Shown piece by piece: positions 6,929 to 15,817 of a DNA stretch of 64,000 nt. Position 1 is the stretch's first letter; each line of letters starts with the position of its first letter. The position numbers were made by a program, and so were the translations under genes. The stretch comes from Bacteroidales bacterium. GTDB taxonomy: Bacteria; Bacteroidota; Bacteroidia; Bacteroidales; UBA932. The stretch spans positions 1 to 64,000 of the forward strand of contig JAFYEZ010000037.1 in NCBI GenBank assembly GCA_017544005.1. The letters are read 5' to 3'. The notes under the pieces were generated by a model. It saw nothing but the letters and a program-made list of their open reading frames with translations, was not told the DNA's origin and did no database searches.

Positions 6929-9634
6929 TCAGTGTTTCTTCGCCTTGATCCAGTTGAGCACCATCGGGTAGGTTTCCTGCTTGAAGATGAAGCGGTCCCG
7001 CATCCAGAAACCGTGTCCGCCCTTGGGGTAGAGATGAATCTGGGCCTGGGCCCCGACCTTCACCATCGCCTCATAGAAAGCCTTGACCTGGGCGATTGGC
7101 ACGCTCCTGTCGTCTTCGCAGGAGACAATCATTACCGGAGGCATGTCCGCACGTACGTGCCGCTCGGAACTCCACATCGGGCCGTCTTCTTTCAGCCGGT
7201 CTCCGAGCAGCATTCCGTGGGTGTTCACGTTGTCGTAATCGGCGGAAATCACCGGATAGACCAGGATGCCGAAGTCGGGACGGCTCTCCGGGGAGGTGAA
7301 CTTCGTCAGCAGCGTGGAGCAGAAATGGCCGCCCGCCGAGAACCCGATGATCCCGATGCGATGCGGGTCGAACCCGAACTCGGCAGCCCGGGAACGCAAC
7401 AGCCGGATGGCCGCTTCGCCGTCTTCCAGCGTTACCTCGGGATGTCCCTCGGGCAGACGATATTTGAGAATGAAGGCAGTCACGCCGTTCTCCCGGAGCC
7501 AGTGGGCCGTCTTGTATCCCTCGAAGGTGATGCAGTTCTTTTCGTAACCGCCGCCCGGGACGATGAGCACAGCTGCGCCACAGGGCTTTTCGGGTTTGTA
7601 AACCAGGATTTCAGGCTTGATTTTGCCCCAGATATAACCTTTTGCGTCAATGGTTTCCGCGACGGGGAGATCCCGGCCGGGATAGAGTTCAATGCGTTCG
7701 TTATAGTTTGTCATCGTATTCTTGATCAGGTAGAAATGTCCGTCTTCCGCGCCGACCACCAAATCGACGATACCGTCCTTGTCCCAATCCACCGGCGTCG
7801 GACAGGTGGTGTGCCCCTCGAGGCGGGTGGAAGAGAGCGGCCCCTCGTAGGTCAGCGGATAGGTGCCGTTTTTCTTCGCCTTGGCGCCCCGGAAGAGCAC
7901 AGCGCCGAAGCGGCCGTCCACAATCAAATCCAGAAATCCGTCCTTGTCCCAATCGGCGAAGCAGATCTTGCGGCGACCCGACTGGCCGGCCTCGAGGGCA
8001 TTCAGCCTCAACACGCCGGGCGTCTTGTCCACCAAGCCTTTGCGATTATCATAAACGCTGCCGTCCGCGCAGGTGAAGATGCGTTTCCCTGGCGCCAGAC
8101 GGCCATCTTCCATCCGCTCGAAATAAGCGGGATAGCCCTCCGTATCCAGAACAATCAGGTCGCAGCGGCCGTCTTTGTTCCAGTCGATGGCCACCGGCGT
8201 CGTGCGCCACTGGGTAACCAGCGTGCCGGGGGTGGGATTCCACCAGTTCCAGGCCGGTTTGGGAGCGGGACCGTCCCAGGCCACCTCAACAGGCTTCGGC
8301 GCGGCGAGTTTCATCCCGCCGAGACCGCGCATCCACTCTACCTTGCCCCAAATGGAATTGAGAATGATATCCGGGCGGCCGTCACCGTCCCAGTCTGCCA
8401 CGGAGAGAACCGTGTAGCCCCATTTGCGCTCTGCAGGGCCCTGGATCGAGCCGTTTTCACCCGCCATCACCCGCCAGGGTTTGCCCTTGACGGTAAACCG
8501 CTGCGGAGCGGCCCAGGCCTTGCCGCCGCCGAGATTCCGGATCAGGGCAATTTCGCCGGCTGTGTTGCCAGTCACGAAATCCTCTTCGCCGTCACCGTCC
8601 CAATCAAAACTGCACGGGGTGGTCAGGGCGCCGAACTTCACCAGGTCGGCCTTTTGCATAAAGTGGACGGGATTCTCGAACTGCGGCATTCCCTTTTTGA
8701 CCTTTCCGGTATTGCGAACGAAAGAGACCGTTCCATCTTCATCACTGACAATCAAGTCAATATGTCCATCCTTGTCGAAATCGAACGGAACGGGAACAAT
8801 CATTTCGATATGAAGACGGATGTCTCCCGATTTGTTGGCCAGCTGACGGCCGGCAGCCAGCGTGCCGCCCCGGTTCTCGTACCAGGTAAGGCCGTCCACA
8901 AACTCGCCACAGATCAGGTCCAGGTCCCCGTCACCATCGAAATCTGCCACGCAGGGGCACGGAGCGCCATAGGTATCGATGATTGCGTCTCCCGCCTGAA
9001 TCGGGCCGCGGTTGATGTAGCGTCCCGCCACATTCTCAATAAAATAGACATGGCCGTGAAGCGGGCCGTTTTTCCAGTTTCCCGCCTCGTCGAAGGCGTT
9101 GTCCCAGCCGTAGTCGTCCCAAGAGTCGAATCCGACAATCAGGTCTTCATCCCCGTCGCCGTCCCAGTCGACGACATTCCACATCGAGGAGCGCCATTTG
9201 TTGACGCCTTCTCCGATGATTTGCCCTTCATATTCGATTTTGACGGGAGAGTCCAGAAAACTGCGGAAAAAGTCCGGGTAAGAGACGCCGGCGTCTATCA
9301 CGTGAGGCTTGCCGCCGAAATAACTGACGCGCAGGTTTTTCGGCGCTTTGTCGCAGAGTTTCACCGCCTTGTCGAAGAGCGGAGCGGCGTTGGTGCCGAT
9401 GTTGCGGAACCAGTAGATTCCCTTGTACGGCGTGTCCGGGCAGGCCACCAGCAGGTCGTTGAGGCCGTCGGCGTCGTAGTCGACCGGCAGGGGGATTCCC
9501 CAGAGGCCGACGCCGAGTTCTACCCGGATATCCTGTCCGAAGGGAATGGCCTCGGCCGCGGGCATCGTGTTCTTCTGTGCCTGCAGCGCCATTGCGCAAC
9601 AGAGCAGCGACAGGAGGATTGCAAGCTTTTTCAT
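6929..9634 (-). CDS. FG-GAP/VCBS-repeat propeller fused to a C-terminal alpha/beta-hydrolase esterase
   Basis: The 901-residue exported protein has a signal peptide ending near L-Q-A-Q. Residues about 25-640 carry repeated D-x-D-G-D/N-x-D calcium-loop motifs (D-W-D-G-D-G, D-F-D-G-D-G, D-W-N-K-D-G), as in FG-GAP/VCBS beta-propellers. Residues about 665-901 form an alpha/beta hydrolase of the BD-FAE/acetyl-esterase type. That part has the oxyanion strand P-G-G-G-Y, nucleophile Ser766 in G-F-S-A-G-G-H, a likely acid in C-E-D-D-R-S-V-P, and the His in G-G-H-G-F-W. It probably removes acyl groups from a glycan while the propeller binds it; that role is inferred. It is the last gene of the 28-gene array, 3 bp after the YhcH-family gene. 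The fusion is unusual compared with the three stand-alone VCBS proteins nearby. Confidence 0.9.
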   Translation of the reverse strand: MKKLAILLSLLCCAMALQAQKNTMPAAEAIPFGQDIRVELGVGLWGIPLPVDYDADGLNDLLVACPDTPYKGIYWFRNIGTNAAPLFDKAVKLCDKAPKNLRVSYFGGKPHVIDAGVSYPDFFRSFLDSPVKIEYEGQIIGEGVNKWRSSMWNVVDWDGDGDEDLIVGFDSWDDYGWDNAFDEAGNWKNGPLHGHVYFIENVAGRYINRGPIQAGDAIIDTYGAPCPCVADFDGDGDLDLICGEFVDGLTWYENRGGTLAAGRQLANKSGDIRLHIEMIVPVPFDFDKDGHIDLIVSDEDGTVSFVRNTGKVKKGMPQFENPVHFMQKADLVKFGALTTPCSFDWDGDGEEDFVTGNTAGEIALIRNLGGGKAWAAPQRFTVKGKPWRVMAGENGSIQGPAERKWGYTVLSVADWDGDGRPDIILNSIWGKVEWMRGLGGMKLAAPKPVEVAWDGPAPKPAWNWWNPTPGTLVTQWRTTPVAIDWNKDGRCDLIVLDTEGYPAYFERMEDGRLAPGKRIFTCADGSVYDNRKGLVDKTPGVLRLNALEAGQSGRRKICFADWDKDGFLDLIVDGRFGAVLFRGAKAKKNGTYPLTYEGPLSSTRLEGHTTCPTPVDWDKDGIVDLVVGAEDGHFYLIKNTMTNYNERIELYPGRDLPVAETIDAKGYIWGKIKPEILVYKPEKPCGAAVLIVPGGGYEKNCITFEGYKTAHWLRENGVTAFILKYRLPEGHPEVTLEDGEAAIRLLRSRAAEFGFDPHRIGIIGFSAGGHFCSTLLTKFTSPESRPDFGILVYPVISADYDNVNTHGMLLGDRLKEDGPMWSSERHVRADMPPVMIVSCEDDRSVPIAQVKAFYEAMVKVGAQAQIHLYPKGGHGFWMRDRFIFKQETYPMVLNWIKAKKH

Positions 9635-9637
9635 CTT

Positions 9638-10201
9638 CTATCGAATTACTTTGACGACAACTTTACGGATATGAACCGGCTCTTCGCCGATGGAAAGGCA
9701 GGGAGCGTGGGCATCGGAGGGGAAGAGGATGACCCAGTGCTCACGGTCGGCCAAAGCGGTGCGAAAGTCTGTGGCCGACGCGAAGAATTCGATGTCCCGT
9801 GCTTCGTCGAACGGCTCCAGAGGATCCTTCACGGCCGTGATAGGCGCAATCAGGATGTTTTCCTGGCCGGAGAGAACCACTTGAATATCCGTATAAGCGC
9901 GGTGCGCCTCATATTTTGCTTCGGAGACAGGACGGGTCTCATATTCCTGAATATTGGCGTACGTCCCTTTGGAAGTGAGTTCGTAGCGGCCCAGAGGCAG
10001 GGTATCCAGGTCGGGTCGGGCGAGAAACTCGGCAGCCGCCTTCCATTCGGCGGGACGGGTTTTGATTTCAGCGGCCAGCTGAGCGGCATCGGTCTCTTCC
10101 GAAACGGGAAGCGAAGCCCAGGTCCAGGCCACCTCGTTGCCCGAGCAGGCGGAAAGAAGAAAAGCGGAAACGGTCATAACGGTCAGAAAAGAGTGTTTCA
10201 T
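9638..10201 (-). CDS. YhcH/YjgK/YiaL-family (NanQ-like) lipoprotein
   Basis: I start this at 10201 because the preferred ATG opens a clean lipoprotein signal (MKHSF..., lipobox L-S-A-C); an in-frame start at 10249 would bury it. The mature part (187 residues in all) shows YhcH-family hallmarks: L-G-R-Y-E-L, Y-E-T-R-P, the core E-A-H-R-A-Y-T-D-I-Q, and F-P-S-D-A-H-A-P with a late H-I-R-K-V-V-V-K-V. The Escherichia coli relative NanQ is a cytoplasmic N-acetylneuraminate anomerase, and others act on sugar acids or beta-galactosides. An exported lipid-anchored version is unusual. Its place after a sialidase-like gene suggests it handles a sugar released in the periplasm. The exact substrate is unknown. 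Confidence 0.85.
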   Translation of the reverse strand: MKHSFLTVMTVSAFLLSACSGNEVAWTWASLPVSEETDAAQLAAEIKTRPAEWKAAAEFLARPDLDTLPLGRYELTSKGTYANIQEYETRPVSEAKYEAHRAYTDIQVVLSGQENILIAPITAVKDPLEPFDEARDIEFFASATDFRTALADREHWVILFPSDAHAPCLSIGEEPVHIRKVVVKVIR

Positions 10202-10212
10202 ATCGTTGAAAA

Positions 10213-11769
10213 TCATAAATCGCGGAAGGAAGCGATGCGCACGAAGCACATCATATTGGAGTCGTGCTGCCGCACCGGAAGGCCGCGCGATTCGGGGGCG
10301 CCCACACGGACGACGGCTGCGATATCTTCGCCGTCAAATACCCAGTCGGCATACTGGAATCCGTGGAAGAAGGGGTCCGGGTCGTACAGGACCGTCGCTA
10401 CCTCCATCCAGTTGACAAGGTCGGTGCTGCAAACCAGGACGAGCCGGTTTCGCTCCAGCGAACGGGAGAGGCCGTCGCCGGTAATGCCCCGGTGGTAGAA
10501 CTTTTCCGGAGAGCCGGAATCCGGGTTGGTCAGCGCCCAGTAACGACCGCTCACCGGATCGTAGCGGACCGTGAACTTCTTGCCGCCGCCGGGCATTTCC
10601 ACCCAGTCGCGCTCCGGGTCGAAACTGAGACTGTCTGGGGCCATGACGTGAAGCAGGTAGGCAAAACGGCTGGTGGCGCTGCTGTTGGTACGGATCAGGT
10701 TGATGACCTCGCCGGAGGGCGCCTCAACAACGTTTCCTTCAATCAGCGAGCCGCTCATCCGATAGCCTTGGATGTTGTGGGACCCGGAGCCAACCGTATT
10801 GGTGCGGGTCCAGTTAGAGGCCTCGAGCAGGTCGCATCCCAGCGGGGCCGAGGCCACGAAAGGCTGCTTGGCGGGATAGGTCTCGCAGGCGCGCCAGATG
10901 CGGCCACCGCTGATGAGCACCGGTACGGGGGCCGTATGGTACTGTCCTTCCAGAATCAGACCGCTGTGGCTGTCGCGCGCGACGGTCCAGGTGCGGCCGC
11001 CGTCGTCCGAACGGCAGATGCGCAATCCGTCGCGCTCAGCCCCGACGCCCATAAAATAGACGGCGCCGTCCAGAACGAAAAGATTGTGGTAGTTCATCAC
11101 CCCGTTTTTCCGGCCCGAATAGTCGCCGTGGCGGCTCCAGGTGGCCCCTTTGTCCCGGGAGATGTACATCACCGGGCCCGGCTCGTCGCCGGTACCCGTG
11201 CAGGCCGCCAGATAACTGCCATCGGGCAGCAACGTGATGGTCTCGTTATAGACGCCTCCCTTGCGCAGGGTAGGAATTTTTGCGATGACAGTCCCGAAAT
11301 CAGGCACGCCGTCGACGGTGATCCGCTCGCCCAGTACCACGGCGGAACGGCTGCAATATTCCGGATAAGGGATCTCCGTCCATTCTCCGGTACGGATTTT
11401 CCGGTTCTCATACACCCAATACTGTATTCCCGCCGCCTCGAAGGTTTCGCCGGTAGCCGTCCAGGGAGCAGGAACGCCGGAATCCGTATCGAGGGCTATC
11501 CGGGCACGGGCTGCCCGTCCACAGCAAATCTGCTCGGGACCCCGGCTTTCCATCAGGCTGACGGCAAATGCTGCGCCCTTACCCACGACAGAGATCAACT
11601 CCGGCGAGCATTTCCACTCGAACTGCGGATAAAAATCCTGCTTCGGGAAAGCATAGCGGACATCGATCAACTGACCGCGGACCAGCACTTCGTCCGGCCC
11701 CTGCGCCAGGCAGGGCACGGGAAGCAGGCAGAGCGCGAGCGCCAGCAGAGTGATGAGCCTTTTTACCAT
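10213..11769 (-). CDS. exported sialidase-like (BNR/Asp-box) beta-propeller protein
   Basis: The 518-residue protein has a signal peptide ending near C-L-A-Q. A beta-rich N-terminal region (about 27-180) precedes a propeller with two clear Asp boxes, S-R-D-K-G-A-T-W and S-D-D-G-G-R-T-W. Later come W-R-A-C-E-T-Y, G-G-G-K-K-F-T-V-R-Y-D, and the C-terminal signature H-G-F-Q-Y-A-D-W with V-R-Q-H-D-S-N. These are shared with the genes at 33877 and, in part, 29817. The fold is that of sialidases and related exo-glycosidases, but the Arg triad of a true GH33 sialidase cannot be assigned by eye. I therefore call it sialidase-like. It overlaps the upstream VCBS lipoprotein gene by 7 bp, implying coupled translation. 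Confidence 0.85.
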   Translation of the reverse strand: MVKRLITLLALALCLLPVPCLAQGPDEVLVRGQLIDVRYAFPKQDFYPQFEWKCSPELISVVGKGAAFAVSLMESRGPEQICCGRAARARIALDTDSGVPAPWTATGETFEAAGIQYWVYENRKIRTGEWTEIPYPEYCSRSAVVLGERITVDGVPDFGTVIAKIPTLRKGGVYNETITLLPDGSYLAACTGTGDEPGPVMYISRDKGATWSRHGDYSGRKNGVMNYHNLFVLDGAVYFMGVGAERDGLRICRSDDGGRTWTVARDSHSGLILEGQYHTAPVPVLISGGRIWRACETYPAKQPFVASAPLGCDLLEASNWTRTNTVGSGSHNIQGYRMSGSLIEGNVVEAPSGEVINLIRTNSSATSRFAYLLHVMAPDSLSFDPERDWVEMPGGGKKFTVRYDPVSGRYWALTNPDSGSPEKFYHRGITGDGLSRSLERNRLVLVCSTDLVNWMEVATVLYDPDPFFHGFQYADWVFDGEDIAAVVRVGAPESRGLPVRQHDSNMMCFVRIASFRDL

Positions 11770-13820
11770 AGCGTCAGTTCGGTCAGGTCACTTCTGTCAA
11801 AGAAGAACAGCTTGCCCCCTTCTCCGGCCACCAGCAGGTTCGGCCGGCTGCCGTGGGACGTCCCCAGGAAGCAGGCCGTCGGCCCGTTGGCGTGGGTACC
11901 GATATGGAAATCCAGCCCGCGGAAGAGGAACTGTTTGGGATAAGCGAAGACCATTGCGTCGTTGGTGCCGACATTCTCCAGCCACATCGTCTGCAGGCCG
12001 CGGGTAGAACGCGACCAGGGCAGGCCATAAGCGGGATCGGGGACGGAAGCCTGAAGCGGCGTACCGATGAGCAGGTCCAGGTCGCCGTCGCCATCCCAGT
12101 CCGTGAATTCCAACTTTTCGCGGCCCCGTTCACCCAGCGTGGAAGAGGCCGTGGCCCGATGACCGTAGATATACTTCCCGTCCGTCAGGGTAAGCCGGCC
12201 GAGGTCCTTGACGCTGGTGGGCGTAGCCTGCTCGTAGAGATGGAGGGCATCTTCGTCGTCCATCATCGCAATCAGCACCCGCGAATCCGTGCGGGCCACC
12301 GCCGGCCGGACGCGCCACATCCCGTAGAGTTCCAGACCGTCCAGGAAGATGCCCTGACGGCGTCCCAGCGAAGGTTCCTTGGCGGTTCCTTCGTTGCGCA
12401 TATACTCGAACTTGCCTTCGTTGCCGGAAAAGACGATATCGGAGAGGCCGTCGCCGTCCCAGTCGAACACCACCGGGCAGAGATAGCCCCAAGCCGCCTC
12501 ATAGGGCCCCTGAACCTCATAATAGCCGGCCCGGAAGCAGATGGGGACCCCCTCCGAGCAGAGGTATTCGGCCCGACCGAAGGCCGGTGCTGCGTTGGTG
12601 CCGTAATTCTTGAAGAAGAGCAGCCGCCCCTCGGAGTTGCCGGCGACAATATCCAGCACGCCGTCACCATCCCAGTCCGCCACCGTAGGCACCGGCAGGG
12701 AACCGGCATACAAATCCCCCTGTTTTATCAGGAGTTCGAACGGTCCATCGAAGACGGGAACGCCCGAAACGGATTTCTTGACAACTTTATAGAGCCTGGG
12801 CGAGCCCTCTCCAGAAACGACCACCCACGGAGTGTCGGTGCCGCCCGATTTGCGGATGGGGAGAATATCGCCGGAAACGAACGGATTGACCATTTCGGTG
12901 CCGTTCTCCAGCCGCGCATAGTCGGCAGATTGCGGCTTGCTGCGGGAGACATACTTCACGACGCCCAGCTTGTTGACACACAGATATCCGTCCGCACCGC
13001 TGTCCGCATACCGGAAACCTCCTACGCCGGTGGGCGCCAGTACCACTTTGGTTTCACCGGTGACGGCGGTCGCCGAGCCGATCTGTTTCCAGGTGGAGAG
13101 GTCTATCGTACAGCGATATATCCGGCCGTAATACATCTTTCCGCGGTAGATGCCCGCGCTGTCGTAATAGGACTCGGAGACGTCACTCATATCGGGGCGG
13201 TAACTGCCTTCGATATCCGGAAGCAGCAGCACCAGTTCCGCCGTTGAACCGGAGCCGGGAATCAGGTCGAAAGCCAGCGGCTCGCCGGGAAGCCCCGTCA
13301 GGGAGAGAGAGGCGGTCCAGGCACTGCCGAAGGAGTGATCCGACGTATTGTAGAGGGCATATTTCAATTTACCGGAATCCACGGTCACGGCCAGCGTTCG
13401 GGAGCCGTCCTGAACAATCCGGACCGGATGGGAATAATCTGACCAGGGCACCGTTTTAATGGCTACGGGCGCGCTGTAGATCGGCTCGCCATCTGCGCTC
13501 CACCCGACGAACGAACAGCGGCTCAACCCCATCAGGGAGGTGATTCCGTTGGAAGAGGCAACACCGTTCGGACAGAGGAAGAAGAGCTCTGGCAGCTCGC
13601 TTGCGGCTTCATACGCATATCCGATACAGAGATTGGAAATGGTCTTGGTAAAGGAAAGGGGAGCCAGACCGTCATCCAGGGTGGCTGTCAGCATGGAACC
13701 GCTGACCGGCGCAACCCCGGCAACGGGCTCCGGACCGGGGCCGGGACCGGGACCCGGCGTCGGTTCACAGGAAGCGGCCATCCAAAATGCGGCCGCGAGG
13801 ACCAGACAGACTCGTTTCAT
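11763..13820 (-). CDS. FG-GAP/VCBS-repeat lipoprotein, propeller of unknown activity
   Basis: The 685-residue lipoprotein has lipobox A-A-S-C near residue 18 and then a Pro-Gly linker of (PG)n type. An N-terminal module contains G-L-A-P-L-S. The rest has FG-GAP calcium loops (D-W-D-G-D-G, D-F-/D-W-D-G-D-G) in blocks such as E-G-R-L-L-F-F-K-N and G-Y-L-C-P-V-V-F-D-W. It is a clear paralogue of the proteins at 13817 and 25955. No known catalytic domain is visible. It could bind the target glycan or be an uncharacterised propeller-type lyase or hydrolase. Starts and stops overlap both neighbours (4 bp upstream, 7 bp downstream). Confidence 0.85.
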   Translation of the reverse strand: MKRVCLVLAAAFWMAASCEPTPGPGPGPGPEPVAGVAPVSGSMLTATLDDGLAPLSFTKTISNLCIGYAYEAASELPELFFLCPNGVASSNGITSLMGLSRCSFVGWSADGEPIYSAPVAIKTVPWSDYSHPVRIVQDGSRTLAVTVDSGKLKYALYNTSDHSFGSAWTASLSLTGLPGEPLAFDLIPGSGSTAELVLLLPDIEGSYRPDMSDVSESYYDSAGIYRGKMYYGRIYRCTIDLSTWKQIGSATAVTGETKVVLAPTGVGGFRYADSGADGYLCVNKLGVVKYVSRSKPQSADYARLENGTEMVNPFVSGDILPIRKSGGTDTPWVVVSGEGSPRLYKVVKKSVSGVPVFDGPFELLIKQGDLYAGSLPVPTVADWDGDGVLDIVAGNSEGRLLFFKNYGTNAAPAFGRAEYLCSEGVPICFRAGYYEVQGPYEAAWGYLCPVVFDWDGDGLSDIVFSGNEGKFEYMRNEGTAKEPSLGRRQGIFLDGLELYGMWRVRPAVARTDSRVLIAMMDDEDALHLYEQATPTSVKDLGRLTLTDGKYIYGHRATASSTLGERGREKLEFTDWDGDGDLDLLIGTPLQASVPDPAYGLPWSRSTRGLQTMWLENVGTNDAMVFAYPKQFLFRGLDFHIGTHANGPTACFLGTSHGSRPNLLVAGEGGKLFFFDRSDLTELTLW

Positions 13821-15817
13821 TTCTTGTACCTTTCTTTAATAGTAAACGGTTGTAAATCTTTGCGGGCAATCCAGAAAAGACGGCCGCTTTCGCATCCCAC
13901 CAACAGGTTGGCGCCGGAAGAAACCGGACCCAGCATACAGGGCACGGGGGCATTCGCGTGAACGCCCAGGTTCAGATCCTCGCCGTTCACCTTGAAGCCC
14001 ACGGGATCGGCAAAGCGGGGTTCCTCGCGAGGTCCTGCGACATTCTCCAGATAAAAGACCTGCAGCATCAACTGTTTGAGAACCGGACCATTGGGAATAC
14101 CGCCGTCCGGATGGGGAAGACAGGAGGTCTGCGGCGTGCCCAGAATCAAATCGAGATCACCGTCGCCGTCCCAGTCAAAGAGATTGATCTTCACGCGTCC
14201 CAGATTGCCATCGCGTCCCACCGAAGAGGAGTGGGCCGTAATGGGGCGGCCGTCCCGATGCAGAAGCGGCCCGCCGTCTTGCAGGGAGGTTTCGTCCACT
14301 TTCCACCAGAGATGCAGGGCACCGTCGCCGTCCATATTGACCAGGCAGACCTTTTCGTGGATGCGGACCACAGCCGGTTTAACGCGCCAGAGGCCCTTGA
14401 TTTCCAGGCCGTCCTGCGTCAGGGCAAAGGGTTTGCGCAGGGCGGTGTGTGACGGGTCGCCCAGATTGAGCATCACCTCCAGCCGGCCGCGGGCATCCGA
14501 AAAGACGATATCGGGCAGGCCGTCGCGATTCCAGTCGAAAACCGTTGGGCAGAGATAGCCCCAAATAGCTTCGAAGGGTCCCTGTACGCCGATATAGCCG
14601 GGGCGGATGCAGACCGGATCCCCGTCACAGCAGAAGGGTTCGGCAAACGAGGAAAAGGCGGGCGCTTCGTTGCTTCCGGTATTCCGGAACCAGAGCAGGC
14701 GCCCTTCGGAATTGCCGCAGATGATATCCAGGACTCCGTCGCCATCCCAGTCCGCCACGTCAGGAACGCCCAGCGAACCGGTATAAAGAGCCCCGTTACG
14801 GACAAGCACCGTGGAGGGTTCTGAAAGAATCGGACCATTGCCCATTCCCTCAAAACGGCAACTGACCAGCGGTCCCTCGCCTCCCATAACAATCACTTTT
14901 TCTCCGGAACGGAAAGGAATCAGGACCATTTTGGCCCCATTGGCCGGATAGAGAATCTGGTCGAGGGCCTCATTCCGCACCCAACCGCGCGGAAGGGCCG
15001 GATCGGACGCATCCTGCCAGCCCAGAGTTCCGAAACGGTTGACCACCAGATAACCGTCCGCCCCCATAAAACCGTCCTGAAGCCGCACGGCACCTGTCGG
15101 AGCAATGATAAATGAAGCAGGGCTGGCTTCCTTGAAGGAGCCACCCTTCAACGGGTCTTTGAGAATCATCCGGCGGATGCCGCCCTTCGACAGGTCGCCT
15201 TTGTAAATCATCGCTCCGTCGTACCAGCTCTCGTCCTTTGCCCGGTCCGCCCGGTATTTGGAACCATCGCTGCAGAGGGCTGTGACGCAGAGCGAGCCGT
15301 CTTCCAGCTCCGTAGCGGATAAGCTCAGGATCCCGGAGAGGCCCTCTACCTCTACGCTGGCAACCCGGGAAAGTTCCCGTGTATCCGGATGGTAGGAGGC
15401 CAGGGTCAGATGATCCTTGTTTTCAGCCCAAAGGGAGAGCACGCCGCCCTTGTAATTGAAGAGGCAGCCGTAAGCCGGCATTGCACTCGGTTTGCCCCAG
15501 TAGGGTTTAATCTTTTTCGGCTGCTCGAACACCAGTTCGCCGCCCGCCTTGCGCGTCCCGGAAAGGGTGGAGACATAGAGGCCTCTAGACCCGGGCGTTC
15601 CCACGCGGGCCAGCAGGAAGAGCGAAGGGTTGACCGCTTCCGGGCTGAGATAGGCGGCACCGACCGGCAGCGAAGCGACTGCCTGCAGGATGCCCAGCGG
15701 CGCAAGCCCCTCCGGATCGGAACTCATCAGCGGCTTACCGCTGCGCAGAGGTGCCTGGGCGCTCAAAATGCCGACGAGGCAGAGCAAAAGAAGCAGGATG
15801 GAGGTGATTCTTTTCAT
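13817..15817 (-). CDS. exported FG-GAP/VCBS-repeat propeller protein
   Basis: The 666-residue protein has a cleavable signal ending near L-S-A-Q and no lipobox, unlike its downstream neighbour. It shares the opening motif L-R-S-G-K-P-L-M and P-E-G-L-A-P-L with the paralogue at 25955. It then has FG-GAP loops such as D-W-D-G-D-G-V-L-D-I, D-W-N-R-D-G-L-P-D-I and D-W-D-G-D-G-D-L-D-L. The order of motifs matches the proteins at 11763 and 25955 throughout, so the three arose by duplication. No catalytic family is recognised. ATGA-type 4-bp overlaps with both adjacent genes point to one transcript and coupled translation. Confidence 0.85.
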   Translation of the reverse strand: MKRITSILLLLLCLVGILSAQAPLRSGKPLMSSDPEGLAPLGILQAVASLPVGAAYLSPEAVNPSLFLLARVGTPGSRGLYVSTLSGTRKAGGELVFEQPKKIKPYWGKPSAMPAYGCLFNYKGGVLSLWAENKDHLTLASYHPDTRELSRVASVEVEGLSGILSLSATELEDGSLCVTALCSDGSKYRADRAKDESWYDGAMIYKGDLSKGGIRRMILKDPLKGGSFKEASPASFIIAPTGAVRLQDGFMGADGYLVVNRFGTLGWQDASDPALPRGWVRNEALDQILYPANGAKMVLIPFRSGEKVIVMGGEGPLVSCRFEGMGNGPILSEPSTVLVRNGALYTGSLGVPDVADWDGDGVLDIICGNSEGRLLWFRNTGSNEAPAFSSFAEPFCCDGDPVCIRPGYIGVQGPFEAIWGYLCPTVFDWNRDGLPDIVFSDARGRLEVMLNLGDPSHTALRKPFALTQDGLEIKGLWRVKPAVVRIHEKVCLVNMDGDGALHLWWKVDETSLQDGGPLLHRDGRPITAHSSSVGRDGNLGRVKINLFDWDGDGDLDLILGTPQTSCLPHPDGGIPNGPVLKQLMLQVFYLENVAGPREEPRFADPVGFKVNGEDLNLGVHANAPVPCMLGPVSSGANLLVGCESGRLFWIARKDLQPFTIKERYKK

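Noticed and set aside
4907-10498. Plus-strand open frame of 1863 codons
   Set aside because: It lies antisense to three well-supported minus-strand genes. The translation is Arg/Gly/Val/His-rich without domains; long shadow frames are expected in GC-rich DNA.
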